A stretch of DNA of 44,960 nt from PWND01 sp964601515 (GCA_964601515.1 CAZRNU010000011.1:1-44960); one strand, 5' to 3'. Shown: positions 7,284 to 17,421, counted from the first letter of the stretch. Notes: a model not told the origin generated them from the sequence alone. A program made the numbers and translations.

Positions 7284-7802
7284 ATGGAACAAAAATCAAT
7301 AATAACACCTAAAAGCAAAGTTCTGCAAGTAATTGAAGACTATCCTCAACTCGAAGAGGTACTCATTAATTACGTTCCGGTTTTTAAAAATCTGAAAAAC
7401 CCAGTACTTCGCAAAACAGTTGCAAAAGTTGCTACATTACAGCAAGCTGCAGCTATAGCAAATGTAAAAGTTGAAGAGCTTGTGAATCATTTGCGAAAGG
7501 AAATTGGACAGGATCTTTTATCCCAAAGCGCTGATCTTAATTATACTACTGAAAAACCAGTGTGGTTTAATGAAAATCTTATAAGAGGAAAGCTTAATGC
7601 TAAAGAATTACTGGATCGCGGAGAGCATCCGGTAAATCAAGTCATTGCTGAAATCAATGCTCTTCCGAATAACAGTATTTATCTGTTGGATGCACCTTTT
7701 CTTCCTGCTCCATTAATTGATAAAGCAACTAGTTTACAATACAAACATTGGGTATTAAAAGAAAACGAGAATAACTTTAAAATATACTTCTATAAAGTTT
7801 AA
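7284..7802 (+). CDS. DUF1858 / DUF2249 domain protein
   Basis: A 172-residue protein. Residues 6-70 match DUF1858, related to the N-terminal part of the ScdA/Ric iron-sulfur repair proteins: a helical domain with VLQVIEDYPQLEEVLINYVP and a conserved LRKTVAKVATLQQAA. Residues 105-172 match DUF2249, a small SirA/TusA-like alpha/beta fold (INALPNNSIYLLDAPFLPAPLI). The gene follows the DUF438-hemerythrin gene by nine nt, and a terminator lies 50 nt after its stop, so it ends the nitrosative-stress cluster. The pair together resembles a split Ric/YtfE-like system. The biochemical role is unknown. Confidence 0.85.
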   Translation: MEQKSIITPKSKVLQVIEDYPQLEEVLINYVPVFKNLKNPVLRKTVAKVATLQQAAAIANVKVEELVNHLRKEIGQDLLSQSADLNYTTEKPVWFNENLIRGKLNAKELLDRGEHPVNQVIAEINALPNNSIYLLDAPFLPAPLIDKATSLQYKHWVLKENENNFKIYFYKV

Positions 7803-7851
7803 TATTATAAGTTATATTTCGGAATCAAGAACTCTTAAAAAGTAATATTTT

Positions 7852-7889
7852 AAAAATGTTAACTAAAAATTATGTTAACATTTTTTTTT
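7852..7889 (+). terminator. Terminator at the end of the nitrosative-stress cluster
   Basis: The 9-bp arms AATGTTAAC (7855-7863) and GTTAACATT (7874-7882) are perfect, extended by A:T pairs, with a 10-nt loop and a run of T residues to 7889. Confidence 0.75.
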
Positions 7890-8020
7890 ATTTGTTAATA
7901 AAAAGTAGCTACTCGTGTAAATTCAATTATTTTATATCCTATATTTACAATGGTCTTGCTAATTAGTATTTTGGCCTGTTAACAACATCTCGCTATATAT
8001 ATAAAACAGTCGTTAAAATA

Positions 8021-8028
8021 TATATTTG
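8021..8028 (+). promoter_or_regulatory. -7 box of the TonB-dependent receptor gene
   Basis: TATATTTG is a perfect match to the Bacteroidota TAnnTTTG element. No TTG lies at the expected -33 distance, so the promoter is only partly supported. The leader would be about 75 nt. Confidence 0.4.
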
Positions 8029-8109
8029 GGGATGCAAAATGATAAAAAACAGAATTATGATATTGATTTAATCATAGTTTTTTAATTAAATAAATGTCTA
8101 ACTAAACCA

Positions 8110-11100
8110 ATGAGTATGAAAAAAATTTTACAAATGACAGTAATTCTTGTCGGCATTATTATGCTTACGGGAATTCCGGTTAAAACAATGTCGCAGGGGG
8201 TTACAACTTCAGCAATTGAAGGTACAGTGCTTACGATGTTGAATGACCCGGTACCAAATGCCAACGTAGTGGCAGTACATGAACCATCAGGTACCAGATA
8301 TGGTACAGTTACAACCAACGATGGCCGTTTTAACATTCCTAATGTTAGAACCGGGGGGCCATACACAGTTACGGTAACTCACGTAGGTCTGGAACCTGAT
8401 GAAGTTACAAATCTAAGGTTATCCCTAGGGGAAACACGAAATCTATTATTTATTTTAATAAATGAAGGAGAAGTACTTCAAGAAGTTGTAATTACAGGAA
8501 GACAGGACCCTGTGATGAACTCAAGTCGCACAGGTGCTGCAACGAATGTAAATAGTGAGACAATCAAGCAGATGCCAACAATTTCCAGAACTATTGAAGA
8601 CTATACAAGATTGAGTCCATTAAGCAATCAGTCTAGCTTTGCCGGTCGAGACAACAGGTTTAACAACTATACTGTTGACGGAAACATTTACAACAGTAAT
8701 TTCGGACTTGGCGGACAATTTGCCGGTACAAACCCAATTAGTATGGAAGCAATTGAAGAGATTCAGATAAATATTGCACCATTTGATGTTCGTCAGGGTG
8801 GTTTTACAGGAGCAAATGTAAATGCTATTACAAAGAGTGGTTCAAATCAGCTGCTAGGTTCTATTTACTACTATTATAGGAACGAGCAATTAATGGGACA
8901 AAAAATTGGGGATAATAGATTCACGGTTGATGATGCTCTAACTTCAATCAGAGGTGCAAGTATTAGTGGACCAATCCTAAGGGATAAGCTGTTCTTTTTC
9001 TTTAGTATAGAACAGGAAGAGTCATCTATTACAGGAGATAGCCGCTTGGCTTCAAGACCGGGATTACCTCCTGATGGACAAACAGTTTCGAGAGTTCCGG
9101 CTGATAGGATGGATTTTGTACGAGAGCAAATGATGAGCATTTATGGTTATGAAACCGGCGATTATGAAAATTATCCATTTGCAAATGAAGCGTTAAGATT
9201 GAATTTTAGATTAGATTATAATATTAATCGTAACAACAGAGCTTCTCTAAGATATAACCGCTATGAAGCATTCAGAGATGTACAATTATCTCCCAACAGT
9301 ACAAGAAATGTAACTAGGTACGGTAATACAAATAGAGACGGTATAGAGGCTCTCACATTCAGAAATGCAAATTATTCTGTTGACAATAATGTTAACTCAT
9401 TTGTGGGTGAAATAAGCTCAGTGTTCGGAACAAAATACGCCAACAACTTAAATATTGGGTACACCTTTGTTGAAGATCCAAAGCGCAGTATTCCTAATAA
9501 TCAGGTATTTCCGTTTATTGAAGTTTTAGAATGGGATGGCGCAAAACCGGGTGATGTTGATGAATTTGGTGATCCAATGCCACTTGGAACTCCTTTGTAT
9601 TATTTCACTTTAGGTAATGAGCTTTATTCAGTAGGTAATTTACTTCAAAACAAAATCTTTAATGTAACTAACAACTTTTCTATTTTTGCAGGAATGCACA
9701 CACTTACAGCAGGTTTGAATTTTGAGTATATGACATTTGCTAATGCTTTCAACCCAAATGCTAATACATTCTACAGATTCAACTCCTATGATTCATTTGT
9801 TGCGGCTGTAATAGATAGAGACCCTACTGTTACTCCGGATGGATTTGCAATGAGTTATTCTTATGCAGGACCTGATGATTTACCTTTAGATGAAACTGCC
9901 TTCGGCCAATTTGGTATTTATCTTCAAGATAAGATTGAAATTACCCGCGACTTTGTTGTAACAGCAGGCTTGCGTATAGATGTTCCTTTCTTCCCGATTG
10001 ATTTACCAAATAATCCAAGGCTAGATTCAATTTTTGCAAATCATCCTGAACAAAGATTTACTGATCCTAACGACTCTACTAAAACAATTGCTCCGGATGT
10101 TAGCCAATTGCCTGGATATAAACCTCTTTATTCACCAAGGCTATCATTCAACTATGATGTTTTAGGAGATAATTCTTTGCGTGTTAGAGGTGGTAGTGGT
10201 TTGTTTTCAGGGCGTATTCCTTTTGTGTGGATTTCTAATCAAGTATCAGCAAATGGTGTTACTAGAGGTTTGACAGGCTGGGATAAATGGAGATATATTG
10301 AAGATGATGGTGGTGACTATTGGCAAGAAAATACCTGGGGAACCAACGGAAGGCCTGATTGGCAGGGATTCCAAGAAGACCCATCATTCTACAAACCTGA
10401 TGGAGCTAACCTTCAGGCTCAGATATCAAGAGATATAAATATAACAGATCCTGAATTTAGATTTCCTCAAGTGTGGCGTACGAATTTGGCAATTGATTAT
10501 CGTTTGCCATTTGAAGTAATTGCGACATTAGAAGGTATTTATACAAAAGACTATAACAGTCCGTTAGCTCAAAATATTAATCTTGCTGAACCAACCGGAA
10601 CATTCTCAGGAGTTGACCAAAGACCATATTATTCTACGTATACTGAAAATAGTAACTTTAATGAAGTAATTATGCTCAGAAATACAGATAAAGGTTATTA
10701 TTGGTCTGTAACTGCTCAGTTGCAAAAAGAATTTGACCATGGTATTTTTGCAAGCTTTGCTTACTCTCGTGGTGTAAGTAAAGATTTTGGCCTAATCGGA
10801 GGATCTCAAGCAGGTTCACTTTGGCCAAACGTAGTTGCTGAAAATCGTAACGATCCTGAATTAGGATTTAGCAGATTTGACCAGCCAAACCGCATTGTGT
10901 CTTATCTAACATTCAATACTCAAGCTTTTAGTCCCAACAACTCAACTACTTTCTCAGTATTCTATATTGGAGGGGAAGCAGGAAGGTTTAGTTATACTTA
11001 CTCAGGAAACTTTGGCGACAGAGCACAAAGATTAATGTACATCCCAAATAATGAAGGCGAAATCAACTTGCTACCAATAGTTATTGATGGTGACGTTGCG

Positions 11101-11520
11101 TACACTCCTGAAGAACAATGGGAAATACTTAATGCTTATATAGAGCAAGATCCATATTTAAGTCAAAATCGCGGACAGATTGCTGAACGTAATGGAGCAT
11201 TATTACCTTGGTTACATCGCTTTGACTTGCGCATTGCTCAAGATATTATGCTAACTAAATTGCCAAACCGTCATAAAATTCAAATAACTTTTGATATTCT
11301 GAATTTTGGCAATATGATAAATAGTGAATGGGGTGTAAGTGATAATGTATGGCAAGCTTCATTGTTGAATTATGCTGGTAGAAACGTTGATACTAATGAA
11401 CCTCAATACAGATTAAATACTATCAGTGGAACTACGGGAATGCCAACTGAAACATACAAACAAACTATTCATATTGATCAAACATGGAGAGCTCAGATAG
11501 GTATTAGATATATCTTCTAA
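8110..11520 (+). CDS. Oar-like TonB-dependent outer membrane receptor
   Basis: An 1136-residue outer membrane protein. A signal peptide (about residues 1-28, ending near MSQ) is followed by a carboxypeptidase-regulatory-like domain (33-115, with IEGTVLTMLNDPVPNANV). A plug domain comes next (about 125-270, including NNYTVDGNIYNSNFG and GGFTGANVNAITKSGSN), then a long beta-barrel that ends in the aromatic residue Phe (IGIRYIF). This is the layout of Oar/TonB receptors of Bacteroidota, which are larger than and distinct from SusC. The ligand is not predictable and no SusD partner is adjacent. A second in-frame Met (8116) is an equally good start. A shared terminator separates it from the convergent gene. 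Confidence 0.9.
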   Translation: MSMKKILQMTVILVGIIMLTGIPVKTMSQGVTTSAIEGTVLTMLNDPVPNANVVAVHEPSGTRYGTVTTNDGRFNIPNVRTGGPYTVTVTHVGLEPDEVTNLRLSLGETRNLLFILINEGEVLQEVVITGRQDPVMNSSRTGAATNVNSETIKQMPTISRTIEDYTRLSPLSNQSSFAGRDNRFNNYTVDGNIYNSNFGLGGQFAGTNPISMEAIEEIQINIAPFDVRQGGFTGANVNAITKSGSNQLLGSIYYYYRNEQLMGQKIGDNRFTVDDALTSIRGASISGPILRDKLFFFFSIEQEESSITGDSRLASRPGLPPDGQTVSRVPADRMDFVREQMMSIYGYETGDYENYPFANEALRLNFRLDYNINRNNRASLRYNRYEAFRDVQLSPNSTRNVTRYGNTNRDGIEALTFRNANYSVDNNVNSFVGEISSVFGTKYANNLNIGYTFVEDPKRSIPNNQVFPFIEVLEWDGAKPGDVDEFGDPMPLGTPLYYFTLGNELYSVGNLLQNKIFNVTNNFSIFAGMHTLTAGLNFEYMTFANAFNPNANTFYRFNSYDSFVAAVIDRDPTVTPDGFAMSYSYAGPDDLPLDETAFGQFGIYLQDKIEITRDFVVTAGLRIDVPFFPIDLPNNPRLDSIFANHPEQRFTDPNDSTKTIAPDVSQLPGYKPLYSPRLSFNYDVLGDNSLRVRGGSGLFSGRIPFVWISNQVSANGVTRGLTGWDKWRYIEDDGGDYWQENTWGTNGRPDWQGFQEDPSFYKPDGANLQAQISRDINITDPEFRFPQVWRTNLAIDYRLPFEVIATLEGIYTKDYNSPLAQNINLAEPTGTFSGVDQRPYYSTYTENSNFNEVIMLRNTDKGYYWSVTAQLQKEFDHGIFASFAYSRGVSKDFGLIGGSQAGSLWPNVVAENRNDPELGFSRFDQPNRIVSYLTFNTQAFSPNNSTTFSVFYIGGEAGRFSYTYSGNFGDRAQRLMYIPNNEGEINLLPIVIDGDVAYTPEEQWEILNAYIEQDPYLSQNRGQIAERNGALLPWLHRFDLRIAQDIMLTKLPNRHKIQITFDILNFGNMINSEWGVSDNVWQASLLNYAGRNVDTNEPQYRLNTISGTTGMPTETYKQTIHIDQTWRAQIGIRYIF

Positions 11521-11531
11521 TACCATTAAAT

Positions 11532-11579
11532 AAAAAACTGTCATAGAGAGAAAATTACTCTTCTATGACAGTTTTTTTT
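11532..11579. terminator. Bidirectional terminator between convergent genes
   Basis: The arms ACTGTCATAGA and TCTATGACAGT pair perfectly, flanked by A-runs on the left and T-runs on the right, so the hairpin can work in both directions. The stop codon of the leftward gene (11578-11580) lies at the edge of the T-run. Confidence 0.85.
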
Positions 11580-12618
11580 ATTGTGCTAAAACCTTTGAAG
11601 TATCTCTGCCGGTTGTTGATGTAAGATTAATCAAAAGCAAAGCTCCATTATAATTCGATAAATCTATGGAAAGATTCTGAGTAAAATCAGATTTCACAAC
11701 TCTTTCAGAATGAATAATTCTTCCATTCAAATCGTAAATATTGATTATACCATCACTAATTAAAACGTTTACCCATAAGTTTAAATTCCCATTTTTGAAA
11801 TACGAATTAATAATTTTAGCGTCATCAAGAGTGTTTTGAAAAAACGCTCCTACAGGCGAAAAATACTCATATTTCCCATCAAAATCTGTTTGCTTAAGTC
11901 TATAATAAGCTATTCCAATAAATGGAGAAAAATCAGAAAAACTATATGTTGACACATTATTTGAATTTCCTGCCCCATTTATCAAACTAATTGATTCCCA
12001 ATTTGTTCCATCATTACTACGCTCAATACTATAATAATCATTATTTGATTCAGATGCAGTCGCCCACTCAACATATATTGAACTGGCTAAAGATTGCACT
12101 CTAAAATATAATAATTCTACCGGCATTGGGTCAGTGATTATTACACCATCAAAATCATCAGTATCTACACCGTCAATGTAATCGACATTTATTGTACCAT
12201 CGCCGATAACCTCATTATTATTATTCCCTGAAATTGTATCAACATCAAGTGACCCATTAACTTCAAGTGTACCATTGTTATTAAGATTAAGATTTCCATT
12301 AACAATCATAATCCCATTCTCAAATACATTAAGGCTTAGATTATTTAAAACACTAATATTACCATTAATAATTAAAGTACCATAAACATTGAGAGTTGCA
12401 TTATTTTGGAAAGTAATTAATACGTTTTCTGCGGTCTCAACTACATGATTTAAATTAATTGTAATTGTTACATTATTTCCAAATGTATATCCTGGTGCAT
12501 CTCCTACCCATGTTGCATTATCTTCCCATGTACCGGTTTGTTGTGATGTCTGTGAGTTTACTATAAACCCCGAAAACATCATAAACAATGCAAATAGTTG
12601 TAATTTTATTGATTTCAT
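11578..12618 (-). CDS. Secreted Asn-rich repeat protein with T9SS-type tail
   Basis: A 346-residue protein with a signal peptide (to about residue 22, IVNSQ). Residues 25-155 are made of short Asn- and Val-rich strands (for example NGNLNLNNNGTLEVNGSLDV) that look like a small beta-solenoid. A conserved DPMPVELLYF turn (about 162-171) starts a fibronectin-like module (173-255). The last 80 residues resemble a T9SS type A sorting domain (IINIYDLNGRIIHSE and a late LLLINLTS strand). It is probably a cell-surface or secreted adhesin or structural protein, exported by the T9SS. No enzyme motif was seen. It is divergent from the serine hydrolase gene. Confidence 0.8.
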   Translation of the reverse strand: MKSIKLQLFALFMMFSGFIVNSQTSQQTGTWEDNATWVGDAPGYTFGNNVTITINLNHVVETAENVLITFQNNATLNVYGTLIINGNISVLNNLSLNVFENGIMIVNGNLNLNNNGTLEVNGSLDVDTISGNNNNEVIGDGTINVDYIDGVDTDDFDGVIITDPMPVELLYFRVQSLASSIYVEWATASESNNDYYSIERSNDGTNWESISLINGAGNSNNVSTYSFSDFSPFIGIAYYRLKQTDFDGKYEYFSPVGAFFQNTLDDAKIINSYFKNGNLNLWVNVLISDGIINIYDLNGRIIHSERVVKSDFTQNLSIDLSNYNGALLLINLTSTTGRDTSKVLAQ

Positions 12619-12911
12619 ATTATATAAGTTTATTTCTCTTTAACAAAAAAACTATTAATATTATACGGTAATTTCACCTATTAATATATAGTTATAATTT
12701 CTTATTTACAAAGGTAATGTTTTTTATGTTTAAAATATGATTTACATAGCTGTATGGAAAATTTTACATGCTTTGATTCTCATAATTTGTAATAACAAAA
12801 ACCTTTTTCATCATTTGAAAGATATTAACAATTAATATAATAAAAAGTTTAAAAAGCTTTTTATGATAAAAAAATATTTTTACATTTATACCTCCATTAA
12901 ACACCTACAAT
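12619..12911. other. Divergent spacer of about 293 nt
   Basis: An AT-rich spacer between divergent genes. It contains a -7 box for the leftward gene (12709-12716), a perfect 12-bp palindrome at 12851-12862, and a 7-of-8 match to TAnnTTTG for the rightward gene at 12881-12888. Nothing else was recognised. Confidence 0.5.
12709..12716 (-). promoter_or_regulatory. -7 box of the Asn-rich secreted protein gene
   Basis: Read leftwards this is TACCTTTG, a perfect TAnnTTTG element about 90 nt before the start codon. No convincing -33 TTG is present. Confidence 0.45.
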
Positions 12912-14834
12912 ATGAGATATTTAAGCATAATTTTCGCCTTTATTACAATAACACATTCAAGTTATTCGCATTCTCAAAAAAAAGATCATCAGGAAGAACA
13001 ATTATTTAAATTTTCTATTGAGAGCAATGAACTATCGGCATTTATTGATGGAGTGATATCCACTATTCTTGAAGAAAGGAAAATTGCGGGAGCATCTGTT
13101 GTGATAATTCATGACAATGAAGTTCTTGTTAAAAAAGGTTATGGATATGCAGATATTGACAATCATATAAAAGTTAACCCTGACAGTACTTTATTCAGGA
13201 TAGGATCTATTTCAAAACTTTTCACATGGATAGCATTAATGCAGCAAATTGAAAAAGGAAAATTGACTTTGGATGCAGATATAAACACTTATATTGAAAA
13301 TTTTAAAATACCGGAAACATTTCAAGAGCCAATTACAATAAGAAGTCTGCTGTCACACACTCCAGGATTTGAGGACAAATTATTATACTTATTTGTGAAA
13401 TCACCGGAGGAGATGAAAACTATTGAAGAAATTTTCCTAAAACAAATGCCTAAGAGAGTTCGTGAACCAATGAAATATGCAGCTTATTCAAATCATGGTA
13501 CCGGGTTAGCTCAATATCTTATTGAATTACAAACCGGACAAAAATTTGAAGATTACGCAGATAAGAATATTTTTGAGCCTTTAGGTCTTACTAATACTAC
13601 TTTTAGACAACCACTGCCAAATAGGTTGAAAGCCAATATGTCGAAAGCTTATGCATTTGAAAATGGTGTGATTAATGAAAAATACTTTGAATATATCCCG
13701 CTTGCAGGTGCAGGTGCAGTTTCTTCAACAGCAGGCGACATGGGAAGATTCATGCAGTCGCTCCTATACTCAACTTGTATTGATACAATTTGTCTTCTTG
13801 AACACAAAACATTCCTACAAATGCTTGAGCCGGCAATTAATCATTCTCCAGGTTTAAATCCGGCTTTGCATGGTTTTATGGATTTAAGCAGAAATGGTAT
13901 AAAAATTTTCGGACACGGAGGGGATACATTTTGGTTTCATTCATTGCTAGCTATTATTCCTGATTATAAAATTGGCTTTTTCATTACTTTCAATAGTTTT
14001 GAAGGAAATGGTGCTTATGAAATTGCTTTTGAGAAATTCCTAGAAAGATACTTGCCTGATCAGCGTGAATTATTTGACACAATTAGTCTCACTGATGATT
14101 ACCTGCAAAAATTTGCGGGAAAATATAAAGCTAACAGACATCCCCATTCTGATTTGCTGAAACTATTATCTATTATGCAAACTCTTGATGTAAACGTAGA
14201 TAATTCTAAACTAAAAATGGATTTCCCTGGAAAAGAAACAACTTTTTGGATTCCTATAGATAGCGTTACATTTAGAAACGTCAGAGGCAATGAATTGATA
14301 GCTTTTGAAATGAGCGATGATAAAGCAATAGCAAGAAAACTTTTTTTAGGGAATTTGGCAATTTTCGCATTTGAAAGAATAAAATTTATTGAAAACCCTG
14401 TTTTTCATAATGTTGTTTTTCTAATAATAATGGTTACAATAATATTTTCGTTATTCTTGTGGCCATATATAAGTCTAATCAGAAGGAAGCACCAGCGAAT
14501 ATTACCGGCACCGCAATTAATTCCATTCCCAGCCAAGTTTGTTGCATGGATTACAGCTGCTTGTTTTTTTACTTTTTATCTAATATTAATTATTGCTTCG
14601 GCAAATAGTGGTCAAGAGCTTATAATGGAAATTCCCGTGAGTATTAAATTTGCAATGTTGTTACCCTTCCTTGCTATGCCCTTCATTCTCTTAATGTTGT
14701 TGCAAGCCATAATTCTTTGGAAAATGAAAGACGTAAAATGGAGAAGCAGATTGTTTTATTATTTTTCTATAGTTGTATATATAGTTGCATTATTGCAATT
14801 GTATTATTGGAATTTACTTGGCTGGAATTATTAA
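12912..14834 (+). CDS. Serine beta-lactamase-like hydrolase with C-terminal membrane domain
   Basis: A 640-residue protein of the class C beta-lactamase/penicillin-binding-like family (PF00144). A signal peptide (1-20) is followed by the hydrolase domain (about 35-390). It has S99-I-S-K102 as the nucleophile motif, Y192-S-N194 as the second motif and H335-G-G as the third, so it is probably active. A linker domain (395-490) leads to four or five hydrophobic helices (about 495-640) that anchor it in the inner membrane. Such proteins are serine esterases or peptidases acting on peptidoglycan-type or D-amino acid peptides in the periplasm, but the substrate cannot be read from the sequence. It is monocistronic, about 100 nt before the DUF5916 gene. 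Confidence 0.88.
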   Translation: MRYLSIIFAFITITHSSYSHSQKKDHQEEQLFKFSIESNELSAFIDGVISTILEERKIAGASVVIIHDNEVLVKKGYGYADIDNHIKVNPDSTLFRIGSISKLFTWIALMQQIEKGKLTLDADINTYIENFKIPETFQEPITIRSLLSHTPGFEDKLLYLFVKSPEEMKTIEEIFLKQMPKRVREPMKYAAYSNHGTGLAQYLIELQTGQKFEDYADKNIFEPLGLTNTTFRQPLPNRLKANMSKAYAFENGVINEKYFEYIPLAGAGAVSSTAGDMGRFMQSLLYSTCIDTICLLEHKTFLQMLEPAINHSPGLNPALHGFMDLSRNGIKIFGHGGDTFWFHSLLAIIPDYKIGFFITFNSFEGNGAYEIAFEKFLERYLPDQRELFDTISLTDDYLQKFAGKYKANRHPHSDLLKLLSIMQTLDVNVDNSKLKMDFPGKETTFWIPIDSVTFRNVRGNELIAFEMSDDKAIARKLFLGNLAIFAFERIKFIENPVFHNVVFLIIMVTIIFSLFLWPYISLIRRKHQRILPAPQLIPFPAKFVAWITAACFFTFYLILIIASANSGQELIMEIPVSIKFAMLLPFLAMPFILLMLLQAIILWKMKDVKWRSRLFYYFSIVVYIVALLQLYYWNLLGWNY

Positions 14835-14891
14835 TTTTTGGCGATTTTTATTAAATAAATATAATTACATCTCTACTTAATTGTACTTAAG

Positions 14892-14899
14892 TATTTTTG
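14892..14899 (+). promoter_or_regulatory. -7 box of the DUF5916 gene
   Basis: TATTTTTG matches TAnnTTTG exactly and lies 35 nt before the start codon. No TTG is found at the usual -33 distance. Confidence 0.4.
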
Positions 14900-14934
14900 C
14901 ATATACTTTTTATTAAAGCGTTTGCAAAATATTT

Positions 14935-17421
14935 ATGAGATATACATATATTAGTCACTCCATATTAATAGTTATTTATTTCACAATTTTCTTTTTCGAT
15001 TCTTCAGTTATTATTGCTCAAAACGGAAAAAAAACAATTACTGCAATCCGTACAGAAATTAAACCCAAAATAGATGGAATTATTGATGAAGATATTTGGA
15101 ATAATGCATTAATAGCAAGTGATTTTATTCAGTATGAACCATATAATGACCGACCTGCATCTTTTCAGACTGAAGTTAGAATTATTTTTGATGATGCTTC
15201 AATTTACATTGCTGCTATAATGTATGATGAGGCTCCTGATAAAATATTGAAGGAATTAGGACGTAGAGATTCAGGTGACCAATTAAACGCTGATAGATTT
15301 TGGGTTGATATTAATCCTTTCAATGATGGTATAAATGGTTTCAGATTTCAGGTATCTGCATCCGGCATTCAGACGGATATTAACATGTCTGGGTCTACCG
15401 GAAATGGAGGCGACAGAAACTGGGATGCAGTTTGGAAAAGCGCAGTTGAGATAATTGACAATGGTTGGGTGGTTGAAATGGAAATCCCCTACTCTGCTTT
15501 AAGATTCCCAAAGCAAAACATACATGAATGGGGCATTAACTTTTGGAGAGAAATTAGGCGCACAAGAGAAGTATCAAGCTGGAACTTTGTTAATCGTAGA
15601 ATTGGAAATAGTATTGCTTCACTTGGCTCTCTTGACGGAATAGAAGACATAACTCCACCTATAAGATTAGCACTATATCCTTATGTTTCTAATTATGTTG
15701 AAAAAAAGCAGAACAAACAAGGCTGGGCTAATACTTTTAATGGTGGAATGGACCTTAAATGGGGAATAAATGAAAGTTTTACTATGGATATGACACTTAT
15801 TCCTGACTTCGGACAGGTGCAATCTGATGCATTAGTTTTGAATCTATCACCATATGAAGTAAAATATGATGAAAAACGTCAGTTTTTTACAGAGGGTATT
15901 GAGCTGTTTAGAAAAGCTGATTTATTTTACTCCAGAAGAATTGGAGCTATGCCAAAAGGACATAATGCCGTTTATAACATCGTTTCTGACAATGAAGTTA
16001 TTCTTGAAAATCCAATTGAAACCAGACTAATAAACGCAACAAAAATATCCGGGCGTACGTCATCCGGTTTAGGTGTTGGATTTTTTAATGCAATGACTGC
16101 ACCTTCTAATGCTTTATTAATAGACACAATCACTAATATTGAAAGAGAAATCACAACTCAGCCATTTACAAATTACAACCTTTTTGTGCTCGACCAGAGC
16201 CTAAAAAATAATTCATACATTGGGTTAATAAACACAAACGTAATTGGCTCTATTGAAGGATATACAGCAAATATCACAGGTGCTGATTTTCGGATACATG
16301 ATAAAAGTAATCTTTATAGAATAAGTGGGAATACCGCAATAAGTCAGCAATACTTTAAGGATAAAGATGATATTTTCGGTTATAAATACGCATTAAATAT
16401 TGGGAAATTTGGCGGCTCTTGGCAATATAATTATTACAGATCTGTAATAAGCAATTCTTATCAGCAGAATGATATGGGCTTTCTAAGTCATAACAATACA
16501 ATAAACAATAATGTCTCGCTTAGCCACAATATTTTTGAGCCTTTCTGGAGATTTTGGAATATAACAAATTCTTTATCAGCAAACAGATCCTACCTATACA
16601 ATCCCTACACATATGCCGGTATGAGTTTTAGTTACAATTTAAGAGTTCTTTTTGATACAAGGTTCTTTTTATTGATTAATCCTACTTATGCCCCCGGAAG
16701 TCAAAAAGACTTCTTTGAACCAAGAGTAAAAGGCAGGTTTTATGACATTGGTGAAGCATTTAATTTATATTCTTTTATTTCTTCTGACTATAGGAAAAGA
16801 ATTTATGTAGACGCGAGTATAAATTATTATCACATTTATTCCGAGCATAATCAAAAGCATTACACACTTGATATAAAACCTACGTTTAGGGCAAGTAACA
16901 AATTAAATCTATCTTACAGATTTTATTACAACATAAAAAATAATAATATTGGCTATGTAAAACATAATGATGAGCAAACAATATACTTTGGAAAAAGACA
17001 ATCTCCAACAACTATTAATGCTTTAACAAGTAATTATATATTTTCAAAAAATCTTTCTTTAAGCTTCGATTTAAGACATTATTGGTCAACTGTTAATTAT
17101 ACAGGAGAATATTTTCTGCTTAACGACATGGGTAAACTAGAAAAAATTCCCGAAAATCTTGAAATATCTGATATAAATTATAACGCATTTACAATAGATA
17201 TGATGCTTATATGGTATTTCGCTCCAGGAAGTCAATTAAGTATTATGTGGAAAAATGCTATTTATCAAAATAGTGATTCTTTACCTGACTCCTTTCATGA
17301 AAACTTAAGTATATTGCTTAAGGAACCTCAAATAAACAGTATATCATTAAAAATATTATACTACCTAGATTACAGCAAATTAAAAGCTTCATCAAGAAAC
17401 AATAAGCAAAACTCTTATTAA
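14935..17421 (+). CDS. CBM9-like / DUF5916 outer membrane protein
   Basis: An 828-residue protein. A signal peptide (to about residue 29, IIAQ) is followed by a carbohydrate-binding family 9-like domain (about 40-215: KIDGIIDEDIWNNA, DDASIYIAAIMYDEAP, DRFWVDINPFNDG, EMEIPYSALRFP). The remaining 600 residues match the DUF5916 beta-barrel, with DFGQVQSDALVLNLSPYEV and FFTEGIELF as clear family signatures. Members are outer-membrane proteins of Bacteroidota with unknown substrate, often annotated as hydrolases because of the CBM9 part. A hairpin follows the stop, so it is probably not co-transcribed with the secreted peptidase gene downstream. Confidence 0.88.
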   Translation: MRYTYISHSILIVIYFTIFFFDSSVIIAQNGKKTITAIRTEIKPKIDGIIDEDIWNNALIASDFIQYEPYNDRPASFQTEVRIIFDDASIYIAAIMYDEAPDKILKELGRRDSGDQLNADRFWVDINPFNDGINGFRFQVSASGIQTDINMSGSTGNGGDRNWDAVWKSAVEIIDNGWVVEMEIPYSALRFPKQNIHEWGINFWREIRRTREVSSWNFVNRRIGNSIASLGSLDGIEDITPPIRLALYPYVSNYVEKKQNKQGWANTFNGGMDLKWGINESFTMDMTLIPDFGQVQSDALVLNLSPYEVKYDEKRQFFTEGIELFRKADLFYSRRIGAMPKGHNAVYNIVSDNEVILENPIETRLINATKISGRTSSGLGVGFFNAMTAPSNALLIDTITNIEREITTQPFTNYNLFVLDQSLKNNSYIGLINTNVIGSIEGYTANITGADFRIHDKSNLYRISGNTAISQQYFKDKDDIFGYKYALNIGKFGGSWQYNYYRSVISNSYQQNDMGFLSHNNTINNNVSLSHNIFEPFWRFWNITNSLSANRSYLYNPYTYAGMSFSYNLRVLFDTRFFLLINPTYAPGSQKDFFEPRVKGRFYDIGEAFNLYSFISSDYRKRIYVDASINYYHIYSEHNQKHYTLDIKPTFRASNKLNLSYRFYYNIKNNNIGYVKHNDEQTIYFGKRQSPTTINALTSNYIFSKNLSLSFDLRHYWSTVNYTGEYFLLNDMGKLEKIPENLEISDINYNAFTIDMMLIWYFAPGSQLSIMWKNAIYQNSDSLPDSFHENLSILLKEPQINSISLKILYYLDYSKLKASSRNNKQNSY

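Larger units (their letters stand above)
7803..8109. other. Gene-free spacer of about 307 nt
   Basis: The spacer holds the terminator at 7852-7889 and the promoter region of the TonB-dependent receptor (-7 box at 8021-8028). No RNA gene or other structure was recognised. Confidence 0.7.
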
